Assembly: GCA_029555415.1 (NCBI GenBank)
Contig: JAKPSI010000061.1
Span: forward strand, 88,459-152,458
From: Bacteroidota bacterium
Lineage (GTDB): Bacteria > Bacteroidota > Bacteroidia > Chitinophagales > Chitinophagaceae
Direction of reading: 5' to 3'
DNA length: 64,000 nucleotides
A program made the translations under genes and the position numbers. This document shows, piece by piece, positions 54,014-62,438 of this stretch; position 1 is the first letter of the stretch; every line of letters starts with the position of its first letter. The notes beneath the pieces are model-generated. The model searched no databases. It was not told where the DNA came from and was given only the letters and a program-made list of their open reading frames with translations.

Positions 54014-57000
54014 ATGCTACCTCAAACTTTTCGTAGGGTTGTCGGCGTTATGCTGCTGACACTTTTAGCTCAGTTTTCCTTCGCACAAAACAAAGTGATC
54101 ACCGGAAAGGTTTCCGATTCTAAAGATGGCTCAGCGCTGGCTGGCGTTACTGTTTCCATTAAAGGAGCAGGCGGACGTGCACAGTCAGGTGCTGATGGTG
54201 TCTACCGGATATCGGTACCCGAAAATGCGGTAACGCTGGTGTTCTCTTATGTTGGTTTTGCGACCAAAGAAATTGCCATTGAAGGCAAGTCTTCCGTTGA
54301 TGTGGTGCTGGTGAACAACAACGCATCGCTTGGTGAAGTCGTAGTGGTTACTTACGGTACACGTCGCAAAAGCGACCTGACCGGTGCAGTTACCGCGATC
54401 GGCACCAAAGATTTCCAGAAAGGAAATATCAACTCGCCCGACCAGTTGCTGGTGGGTAAAGTAGCGGGTCTGCAGATCACATCCGGTGGCGGTGCTCCCG
54501 GCGGTGGCAGTAAGATCCGTATCCGCGGTGGTGCTTCGCTGAATGCGAGCAACGATCCGCTGATCGTTATCGACGGGGTTCCCGTTGAAAGCAATGGTAT
54601 CGCCGGCTCCGGCAACCTGCTGAATACGATCAACCCGAACGACATCGAGTCCATCAGCGTACTGAAGGATGCATCCGCAACCGCGCTGTATGGTTCAAGA
54701 GCTTCCAATGGTGTACTGATCATCACCACCAAGAAAGGTTCCGCTGGTAAAGTGAAGTTCAACTACAATACCATGGTATCCGTTGGCAAGGTGACCAACA
54801 CCGTGGATGTGCTGACCGGTGATGAGATCCGCAAGATCGTCAATGATGATGCGGCCGCTACCGGTAACAACACGTATAAGAATCTGCTGGGTACAGCGAA
54901 TACCGACTGGCAGAAACAGATCTATCAGGACGCGATCGGTTATGACAATAACCTGAGTGCAAGCGGTACTTATATGAAAGTGCCCTTCCGTGTTGCGGTA
55001 GGTTATCTGACACAGACCGGTATCCTGAAAACGGATAAGTTCAACAGGATAAGTACATCACTGAACCTCTCTCCGAAGTTCCTGGATGATCACCTGTCCG
55101 TTAACCTCGCACTGAAATACACGCATACCGCTAATACATGGGCCAATCAGGGTGCTGTCGGTTCTGCCGCTGCATTCGATCCCACACAATCGGTCACTGC
55201 GAACAATAAATATGGCGGTAATTTCGAGTGGCTGCAATCCAGTGGTACGCCCATCGGTACCAACGGTGGTTCTTCCCAGCCCAACCCGCTTTCCCTGCTG
55301 CAATTCCGCGATAACACTTCCGGTGTGAATCGTTTGATCGGTAGCCTGCAATTCGACTATAAACTCCATTGGTTCCCCGACCTGCACCTGATGCTGAATC
55401 TGGGTACTGATAAATCAACCGGCAGTGGTAATGATAACATCGATTCTATCCTTGTTACCAACTATCAGACCGGTGGCCGCAAGACCTATTACAAACAAGG
55501 CAAGACCAACAACCTGATCGATGCCTTCCTGTTCTATACGAAAGAGGTGAAAAGCCTGAAGAGCAAAGTGGATGTTCTGGTGGGTCACAGCTACCAGGAT
55601 TTCTATACTGACGTATATAACTATCCTTCTTTCAGCTATCGCGCGATCGCGGATCCCAACAAACCCGCTAAGAAAGATACCATCGCCGGTACCGAGCCGA
55701 CCTTCCTCAGGGACAAACCGGAATACCGCCTGGAATCTTATATCGGTCGTGTGAACCTGACCGTAATGAACAATTACCTGCTCACTGCTTCTATCCGTCG
55801 TGATGCGAGCTCAAGGTTCTCTCCCTCTACAAGGGTGGGTTACTTCCCCGCTGTCGCTGCCGCCTGGAAGATCCGTGACGCGTTCTTCAAATCATCGAAC
55901 GTTGTAACTGAAATGAAACTGAGACTTGGCTGGGGTATCACCGGTCAGCAGGATGGTATCGATTACTATCCTTACCTGCCCCGTTATTCCCAGAGCAATA
56001 ACGCCGCCCAGTATCAGTTCGGCAATACATTCTACAGTTTCCTCCGCCCCGCGGCGTATGATGCCAACATCAAATGGGAAACAACGACCACTTCAAACGT
56101 TGCCCTTGATTTCGGTTTCCTGAATAACCGTATCAGTGGTTCCGTTGACTTCTACAAAAAGAAAACAAAAGACCTGCTGAGTGTGATCCCCGTGGCTCCG
56201 GGTTCCAACTTCGACATCACCCTGCTGACCAACGTAGGTAACATGGAGAACAAAGGTGTGGAACTGACCATCAACACCACACCGGTGAAGAACAGGGACA
56301 TTACCTGGGACCTCGGTTTCAACTTCACTTATAATGAAACCAAGATCACCAACCTGCTTAAACAACCCGACCCGAACTTCAAGGGTATCGATGTTGCAGG
56401 TATCGCTGGCGGTACCGGTAACACCCTGAGCAAATTCACAGTAGGTTATGCTCCATATTCCTACTTCGTTTACAAACAGGTTTACGACAAATTCAACAAA
56501 CCCATCGATGGTTTATATGAAGACCTCAACCGTGATGGAAGCGTGGATGATGCTGACCGTTATCTCTACAAGAACCCCGCTCCGGATGTACTGCTGGGTG
56601 TAAGCACCTCAGTAACGTACAAGAAATACAGTCTGGGTGTGGCTGGTCACGGCGCTTTCGGCAACTACCTGTACAACAACTTCGCTTCCGCGAATGGTAC
56701 CCTGCGTAACGTGAAAGATCCTCAGATCTTCATTCACAACGTATCTGCCAGCTACCGCGAAACAGGGTTTACGAACAACCGCTACCTCTCTGATTATTAT
56801 ATCGAGAATGGTTCCTTCTTCCGGATCGACAATATCAACTTCGGATACAATTTTGGAAAAGTTTTCCATAACAAGGCTTCCCTGAGGCTCAATGCAAGCG
56901 TTCAGAATGTGGCGGTATTCACCAAATACTCCGGCCTTGATCCCGAAAACGCCAGCAGTACCGGTGTTGATAACGTGATCTATCCCCGTCCCAGGGTTTA

Positions 57001-57028
57001 TTCACTGGGTGTAAACCTTGATTTTTAA
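54014..57028 (+). CDS. SusC/RagA-type TonB-dependent importer (galactan locus)
   Basis: 1004 residues from the ATG at 54014. Signal peptide ending AQFSFAQ. Carboxypeptidase-like domain (KVITGKVSDSKDGSALAGVTV, about 26-105). Plug with GEVVVVTYGTRRKSDLTGAVTAI, IRGGASLNASNDPLIVIDGVP and SVLKDASATALYGSRASNGVL. Barrel ending PRVYSLGVNLDF. It imports oligosaccharides together with the SusD coded 20 bp downstream. The downstream GH53 and GH2 genes suggest beta-1,4-galacto-oligosaccharides. Confidence 0.95.
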   Translation: MLPQTFRRVVGVMLLTLLAQFSFAQNKVITGKVSDSKDGSALAGVTVSIKGAGGRAQSGADGVYRISVPENAVTLVFSYVGFATKEIAIEGKSSVDVVLVNNNASLGEVVVVTYGTRRKSDLTGAVTAIGTKDFQKGNINSPDQLLVGKVAGLQITSGGGAPGGGSKIRIRGGASLNASNDPLIVIDGVPVESNGIAGSGNLLNTINPNDIESISVLKDASATALYGSRASNGVLIITTKKGSAGKVKFNYNTMVSVGKVTNTVDVLTGDEIRKIVNDDAAATGNNTYKNLLGTANTDWQKQIYQDAIGYDNNLSASGTYMKVPFRVAVGYLTQTGILKTDKFNRISTSLNLSPKFLDDHLSVNLALKYTHTANTWANQGAVGSAAAFDPTQSVTANNKYGGNFEWLQSSGTPIGTNGGSSQPNPLSLLQFRDNTSGVNRLIGSLQFDYKLHWFPDLHLMLNLGTDKSTGSGNDNIDSILVTNYQTGGRKTYYKQGKTNNLIDAFLFYTKEVKSLKSKVDVLVGHSYQDFYTDVYNYPSFSYRAIADPNKPAKKDTIAGTEPTFLRDKPEYRLESYIGRVNLTVMNNYLLTASIRRDASSRFSPSTRVGYFPAVAAAWKIRDAFFKSSNVVTEMKLRLGWGITGQQDGIDYYPYLPRYSQSNNAAQYQFGNTFYSFLRPAAYDANIKWETTTTSNVALDFGFLNNRISGSVDFYKKKTKDLLSVIPVAPGSNFDITLLTNVGNMENKGVELTINTTPVKNRDITWDLGFNFTYNETKITNLLKQPDPNFKGIDVAGIAGGTGNTLSKFTVGYAPYSYFVYKQVYDKFNKPIDGLYEDLNRDGSVDDADRYLYKNPAPDVLLGVSTSVTYKKYSLGVAGHGAFGNYLYNNFASANGTLRNVKDPQIFIHNVSASYRETGFTNNRYLSDYYIENGSFFRIDNINFGYNFGKVFHNKASLRLNASVQNVAVFTKYSGLDPENASSTGVDNVIYPRPRVYSLGVNLDF

Positions 57029-57048
57029 AAAATAAACGATTGAGTTAT

Positions 57049-58659
57049 ATGAAACGCATTTCAAGAAACAAATTACTGCTCGGGGTAGTGATCGCACTGA
57101 TCCTCTCCTCCTGCGCCAAAAAACTCGACCTGTTCCCCGTCAATGACCTGACGCCTGAAAAAACCTTCTCAACCGCAGCCGGTTACAAGAGCGTGCTTGC
57201 CAAGATCTATGGCACACTCTCCATCACCGGTAACGCGGGTCCCGCCGGTGCACCTGATATCGCAGGTGGCCTGGACGAAGGTTCTCAGGTGGCATTCATC
57301 CGCATGTTCTTCAACTGTCAGGAATTGCCGACAGATGAAGCGGTTTGCGCGTGGAACGACCAAACCATTAAAGATTTCCATGGTTTGAAATGGACCAGCT
57401 CTGATCCTTTCCTGAAAGGGATCTATGCGCGTCCAATTTATAATATCACGCTGATCAATGAGTACCTGCGTGAATCTACCGACGAAAAACTGGCAGCACG
57501 CGGTATCAGCGGTGCTGACGCAACCGACATCAAAAAATCCAGAGGTGAGGCCCGCTTCCTGCGCGCTTACAACTACTGGGTGATGCTGGACCTGTTCGGT
57601 AAATCCACTTTCATTGATGAAAGCAACCAGGTAGGTACAGACCTCCCTGGCGAAAAAAGCAAAACAGAACTCTTCGCATTCATCGAATCAGAACTGAAAG
57701 CCATTGAAGCGGAACTGGGTACGGTGAAAACAGCTGAGTATGGTCGTGTTGACCAGGGTGCCGCATGGTCCCTGCTGGCACGTTTGTACCTGAATGCCAA
57801 GACCTATATCGGTACAGAAAAGAACACAGAAGCTATCACCTACGCTAAGAAAGTGATCGCCGGTGGTTATACGCTGCACAGCAATTATAGTCACCTGTTC
57901 ATGGCCGACAATAACAAGTTCACTGATGAGATCATCTGGGCCATCAACTGCGACGGTCTCCGTACACAGGCTTATGGTAACACTACTTTCTTCGTACACT
58001 GCGCTTCCGGTGACGACCATGATAATTATGGTGTAAGCGGTGGATGGTATGGTTACCGTGCAACTTCAGGTCTGGCGAATCTTTTCTCCGATCTGTCAGG
58101 TGCCAGCGACAAACGCGCTCAGTTCACTACTTCCAAATACGGAACCAGTGGTTCACAGATCGCGATCTCCGATATCGCCAACTTTGATAACGGTCTGCAC
58201 GTGAACAAATACAAGAACATCCGTACAGATGGTCTGCCGATCTCTGACCCCACCACTACCTTCTCTGATGTTGATTTCCCCGTATTCAGGCTTTCTGAGA
58301 TCTATCTGATCTATGCTGAAGCCGTGATTCGTGGCGGTACAGGTGGTGATGCAGCGACCGCACTCGGTTATGTGAATACGATCCGCACACGTGCTTATGG
58401 AAATACTTCCGGTAATATCACTGCCCCTCAGATGACCACCGCTTTCATCCTGGATGAAAGAGGACGTGAACTGTACTGGGAAGGCCACCGTCGTACCGAC
58501 CTCATTCGTTACGGCCTGCTGACCACCGGTACTTACCTGTGGCCCTGGAAAGGTGGTGTAGCTTCCGGTACGGCTGTTGACAGCAAGTACAACATCTTCC
58601 CGGTTCCTGCTGCCAACCGCACAGCGAATCCGAAACTGACACAAAACGACGGCTATTAA
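57049..58659 (+). CDS. SusD/RagB-type glycan-binding lipoprotein (galactan locus)
   Basis: 536 residues from the ATG at 57049. Lipobox LSSC (MKRISRNKLLLGVVIALILSSC). SusD landmarks: ARFLRAYNYWVMLDLFG, FPVFRLSEIYLIYAEAVIRGG, LDERGRELYWEGHRRTDLIRYG, and the C-terminal NIFPVPAANRTANPKLTQNDGY. It captures the glycan at the surface over the SusC channel. Second gene of the susCDEF run. Confidence 0.95.
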   Translation: MKRISRNKLLLGVVIALILSSCAKKLDLFPVNDLTPEKTFSTAAGYKSVLAKIYGTLSITGNAGPAGAPDIAGGLDEGSQVAFIRMFFNCQELPTDEAVCAWNDQTIKDFHGLKWTSSDPFLKGIYARPIYNITLINEYLRESTDEKLAARGISGADATDIKKSRGEARFLRAYNYWVMLDLFGKSTFIDESNQVGTDLPGEKSKTELFAFIESELKAIEAELGTVKTAEYGRVDQGAAWSLLARLYLNAKTYIGTEKNTEAITYAKKVIAGGYTLHSNYSHLFMADNNKFTDEIIWAINCDGLRTQAYGNTTFFVHCASGDDHDNYGVSGGWYGYRATSGLANLFSDLSGASDKRAQFTTSKYGTSGSQIAISDIANFDNGLHVNKYKNIRTDGLPISDPTTTFSDVDFPVFRLSEIYLIYAEAVIRGGTGGDAATALGYVNTIRTRAYGNTSGNITAPQMTTAFILDERGRELYWEGHRRTDLIRYGLLTTGTYLWPWKGGVASGTAVDSKYNIFPVPAANRTANPKLTQNDGY

Positions 58660-58687
58660 TCAACATCAACCAAAAAAAATGCTTGGT

Positions 58688-59536
58688 ATGAAAAATTTAA
58701 TAAAACTTCTTTCCGGAACTTTCCTGCTGGCCCTGGCATTTGCCGGCTGTACGAAAGACGAACACCGGGTATATTATGAAGGCGGCACGGCTCCGGCCCT
58801 TACTGCTTCATCAACTGCAGCACAAGTGCTGGACCGTAACACACCGAATAATGTTGCGCTGACACTCCGCTGGACGAACCCTGACTATGTATTTACTACG
58901 GGCGTAAGCTCACAGGATGTGAACTACATTCTGCAGGTGGATACTACCGGTGGTAATTTCGCCAGCCCGAAACTGCAGGAGAAATCCATTCCCAAAGAAC
59001 TTTCAACTTCTTTGACCGTGAAGGATCTCAATCTCTTCTTCACCAAAATGGAACTGGCACCTTCAGTAACCCATAATATTGATTTCCGGATCAAGGCCAC
59101 CCTGCTCAACAACAGTGTGCCCCTTTATTCCAATGTCATCAAGATCGTGTTCACGCCTTACCTCGATTTCGTAGTGGAACCCCCCGGCACAGCAGGCGCT
59201 GTTTATACGGATGGTAACCTGTGGATCGTTGGTGATGCAGCAGCAGGCGGTTGGAATAACCCCCTCAATGCTCCTTATGATGCTTCTCAGAAATTCACCA
59301 GGATCTCTGTAACGAAATATCAGCTCACGATCAATTTCAACGCGACCGGTGGTTATAAACTGGTACAGACCATGGGCGTTTGGAGTACACAATACCACGC
59401 GCTGGATGGTACCGCCAAATTCTCCGGTGATTTCGAAAAGAGGGACTCCGATCCTCAATTCCCTTCACCCGGTGCAGGTTTGCATAAAGTGGAAGTGAAT
59501 TTCGCGACAGGCAAATACACTGTAACAAAATTATAA
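58688..59536 (+). CDS. SusE-like surface glycan-binding lipoprotein
   Basis: 282 residues from the ATG at 58688. An ATG three codons earlier (58679) is possible. Lipobox FAGC. N-terminal SusE Ig-like domain (about 30-160: ALTASSTAAQVLDRNTPNNVALTLRWTNPDY, VNYILQVDTTGGNF). One C-terminal CBM-like module (about 175-282: GNLWIVGDAAAGGWNNPLN, GLHKVEVNFATGKYTVTKL). It binds oligosaccharide at the outer face. It is 28 bp after susD and 22 bp before the susF-like gene. Confidence 0.9.
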   Translation: MKNLIKLLSGTFLLALAFAGCTKDEHRVYYEGGTAPALTASSTAAQVLDRNTPNNVALTLRWTNPDYVFTTGVSSQDVNYILQVDTTGGNFASPKLQEKSIPKELSTSLTVKDLNLFFTKMELAPSVTHNIDFRIKATLLNNSVPLYSNVIKIVFTPYLDFVVEPPGTAGAVYTDGNLWIVGDAAAGGWNNPLNAPYDASQKFTRISVTKYQLTINFNATGGYKLVQTMGVWSTQYHALDGTAKFSGDFEKRDSDPQFPSPGAGLHKVEVNFATGKYTVTKL

Positions 59537-59558
59537 TTACCCCAAAAAAGAAATTGAT

Positions 59559-61319
59559 ATGAGGAATTACTTCAAAATACCCGGCCTGCTTGCACTGGCA
59601 ATCACCGTTCTGGCGGGTTGTCATAAAGTTGCAGACCTGCCGTACTACGACAAGGGTACCGCTGTTACCCTGACCGCCAACAAATCTTCAGTAGCACCCA
59701 CACCGGCTGACTCACTGAATAAAGTGGTTGAATTCAACTGGACCAATCCGAAATACGCACAGGATTCAAGCCAGTACAAATATGTACTGGAGATCGACTC
59801 TACCGGCCGCAATTTCGCCAAAGAATCCACGAAGATCATTACCGGTTCACTGACCACTTCACTCACCGGTAAAGAACTCAACGCGATCCTGCTGAATTAT
59901 GGTTTCAGCCTCGGCACTCCTTATGACCTGGATATCCGTGTTTCTTCTTCCTACGGGAACAACAATGAGAAATACCTTTCCAATGTTGTGAAAGTGCGCG
60001 TGACCCCTTACAATGACCCCGCTGTACTCACTACACAGAAAACTTCTGTTACCGGTACACTCGCCACACAGGCGAATCCTTCCAATACTTTCAGCTGGAC
60101 CACTGCCTTCAATGGTTATACAGGAAACGTTACTTACAGTGTGCAGTATGACTCTGCCGGTAAGAATTTCGTTAGTCCTTTTGAGATCGCTGTGGGTGTG
60201 AACCAATACAGCAAAGGTTTGAATGAAGGTGAAATGAACCAGACCGCTCTTGACGCAGGTATCCCCGGCGGCAATACCGGTAAAGTAGAATACCGCCTGA
60301 AAGCAGTAACTGCCCGTGGCGCTGTTTCTTATTCCAATGTTGTGAACGTTACCATCGTGAGCTATCTCCCGATCGTACGCTTCTATATGCCCGGCGGCTA
60401 TCAGGCTGCTACCGGTAACGGTAACGACTGGGATCCGGGTACTGCTCCTGAATTCATCCGTGACCTCCGCGCAGGCGCATTCAATAAACTGTACTACATG
60501 TACATTTTCCTGCCCGCAGGTGCTGAATTCAAGATCACGCAAGGTCGTGCCTGGGATATCAACTACGGCGGAAGCGGTGGTGTACTTTCATCCGGTGGTG
60601 CTAACCTTTCCGTAGCAACCGCAGGTGTTTACCGCATCTCTATCGACCGTACCGGTCTGGCTTACGATATCCGTGCCGGCCGTATGGGCTTCGTAGGTGG
60701 TGCAACCGGCGCAGGCTGGGATCCTCCGAGCACATTCCCGAACTATGCAATGGGCTATGCAGCTCCGAACCTGTTCGTGGGTCTGACCGACTTCACAGCA
60801 AGTGGCTGGAAACTGATCGATAACAATGCATGGAACGATGGTTCTATCAATGTGACCAATACACGCAGCTATGGCTCAACAGGTGGTAGCGGAAGCAGCA
60901 TGGTGGTCAATGATGCCAATATGCCTGATATCACTACCGCAGAACGCAAACGCGTGATCTGGGATGGTCGTGATCCTAATAACATCAAGTATGAGATCAG
61001 CCCCGCTACCGAAATGCGCGTAGTAGGTGATGGTATCCAGGGTGTGAATGCCTGGGATCCTCCGACTTCTCCGCAAATGACCTACAGCGGTAACGGTGTA
61101 TGGACCATCACCCTGACACTCATTGCCAACAAGGATATCAAATTCCTGGCCGGCAATAACTGGGGCGCCTTCGACTATGAAGACAACAGCGGTGGCAGCC
61201 AGGGTGCTACCCCCCGCCCGATCAAATGGGAAGGTGGTAACAACTTCAAAACGCCGACCACAACCGGTTCTTATACCATTACCCTGAATGAGAATACACA
61301 AAGGGTAACGATTAACTAA
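59559..61319 (+). CDS. SusF/SusE-like multi-module glycan-binding lipoprotein
   Basis: 586 residues. Lipobox LAGC (MRNYFKIPGLLALAITVLAGC). Two N-terminal SusE/FN3-like domains (about 30-250: VVEFNWTNPKYAQDSSQYKYVLEIDSTGRNF, then TFSWTTAFNGYTGNVTYSVQYDSAGKNF). Three tandem CBM-like modules follow: YMPGGYQAATGNGNDWDPGTAP, FVGGATGAGWDPPSTFP and VVGDGIQGVNAWDPPTSPQM each start one, and the last ends VTIN. The repeated DWDP/GWDPP/AWDPP aromatic motif is likely the ligand platform. A strong terminator follows the gene. Confidence 0.9.
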   Translation: MRNYFKIPGLLALAITVLAGCHKVADLPYYDKGTAVTLTANKSSVAPTPADSLNKVVEFNWTNPKYAQDSSQYKYVLEIDSTGRNFAKESTKIITGSLTTSLTGKELNAILLNYGFSLGTPYDLDIRVSSSYGNNNEKYLSNVVKVRVTPYNDPAVLTTQKTSVTGTLATQANPSNTFSWTTAFNGYTGNVTYSVQYDSAGKNFVSPFEIAVGVNQYSKGLNEGEMNQTALDAGIPGGNTGKVEYRLKAVTARGAVSYSNVVNVTIVSYLPIVRFYMPGGYQAATGNGNDWDPGTAPEFIRDLRAGAFNKLYYMYIFLPAGAEFKITQGRAWDINYGGSGGVLSSGGANLSVATAGVYRISIDRTGLAYDIRAGRMGFVGGATGAGWDPPSTFPNYAMGYAAPNLFVGLTDFTASGWKLIDNNAWNDGSINVTNTRSYGSTGGSGSSMVVNDANMPDITTAERKRVIWDGRDPNNIKYEISPATEMRVVGDGIQGVNAWDPPTSPQMTYSGNGVWTITLTLIANKDIKFLAGNNWGAFDYEDNSGGSQGATPRPIKWEGGNNFKTPTTTGSYTITLNENTQRVTIN

Positions 61320-61339
61320 TTAACTTTGTATTCAACCTG

Positions 61340-61377
61340 CGAACGCCATCCTGCCACAGGGTGGCGTTCGTTTTTTT
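61340..61377 (+). terminator. Strong terminator between susF-like gene and GH53
   Basis: A 14-bp stem (61340-61353 with 61357-61370, one G-T pair) has a CCA loop and is followed by seven T. Only 11 bp remain before the GH53 ATG and no promoter was seen there, so GH53 and GH2 probably depend on read-through. Confidence 0.87.
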
Positions 61378-61388
61378 AATGGCCTGTT

Positions 61389-62420
61389 ATGCGAATACTC
61401 CGTCTTATTCTTGCCGTAATTTGCATGGCCCTGCTCAGCAGCGCCTCCTGTAAAAAACCGAAGACCGGCGGACCGATCTATCCGCCCCCTCCCTCATCAT
61501 TCGTGAAAGGAGCTGATGTCAGCTGGATCACGCAAATGGAGAATGAAGGCCGGAAATTCTACAATGCATCCGGCACACAACAGGACCCCATTCAAATTCT
61601 CAAGGACCTCGGCATGAATTCGATCAGGCTGCGTGCATGGGTCAATCCTTCCAATGGATGGAACAGCACCGCAGACCTGCTCAGCAAAGCCATACGGGCA
61701 AAGAACCTCGGCATGCGCATCATGATCGATTTTCATTACAGTGATACCTGGGCCGATCCCGGACAACAAGCCAAACCCGCCGCATGGGCCACACAGGATG
61801 CTGCAACACTGGCCCAATCCGTGTATGCGTATACACGCACCGTACTGGCCGGACTAAAGGCTAACAGCGTTACACCGGAATGGGTGCAGGTGGGCAATGA
61901 AACCAATGATGGCATGTTGTGGCCCGAAGGCAAAGCTTCCACCAATATGGCCAGTTTCGCGGCCATGATCAAAGCCGGCTATGACGCGGTGAAAGCGGAA
62001 TTCAGCACCGCTAAAGTGATCGTGCATCTCTCGAACGGATTTGACAATAACCTGTACCGTTGGCTCTTTGACGGACTCAAAGCCAATGGCGCCAACTGGG
62101 ATATCATCGGTATGTCGCTCTATCCCTCCGTATCCAACTGGGCTTATACGAATGATCAGTGCCTCGCGAATATGATCAACCTGGTGCAGCGCTACAACAC
62201 ACCCATCATGATCTGTGAAGTAGGTATGCCCTGGGATTCGCCTTCGGCTTGTCAGTCATTTTTGACCGACCTGATCTCCAAAACCAGATCAGTGCCCAAC
62301 AGCAATGGCCTCGGCGTTTTTTTCTGGGAACCAGAATGCTCCGCTGCCTGGAACGGATACACACTGGGGGCTTTCGATAATTCCGGAAAACCCACTTCTG
62401 CACTCAACGCATTCAACTGA
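61389..62420 (+). CDS. Endo-beta-1,4-galactanase, GH53 lipoprotein
   Basis: 343 residues. Lipoprotein signal ending SSASC, then a Pro-rich linker (PIYPPPPSSF). GH53 barrel with FVKGADVSWITQMENEGRKF, SIRLRAWVNP and MIDFHYSDTWADPGQQ. Acid/base E171 in VQVGNETNDGMLWPEG; nucleophile E277 in MICEVGMPW. It cleaves beta-1,4-galactan side chains of pectin (type I arabinogalactan). The lipid anchor suggests the cell surface. It lies 18 bp upstream of the GH2 gene. Confidence 0.95.
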   Translation: MRILRLILAVICMALLSSASCKKPKTGGPIYPPPPSSFVKGADVSWITQMENEGRKFYNASGTQQDPIQILKDLGMNSIRLRAWVNPSNGWNSTADLLSKAIRAKNLGMRIMIDFHYSDTWADPGQQAKPAAWATQDAATLAQSVYAYTRTVLAGLKANSVTPEWVQVGNETNDGMLWPEGKASTNMASFAAMIKAGYDAVKAEFSTAKVIVHLSNGFDNNLYRWLFDGLKANGANWDIIGMSLYPSVSNWAYTNDQCLANMINLVQRYNTPIMICEVGMPWDSPSACQSFLTDLISKTRSVPNSNGLGVFFWEPECSAAWNGYTLGAFDNSGKPTSALNAFN

Positions 62421-62438
62421 CCGCTTTAAAATACGCTC

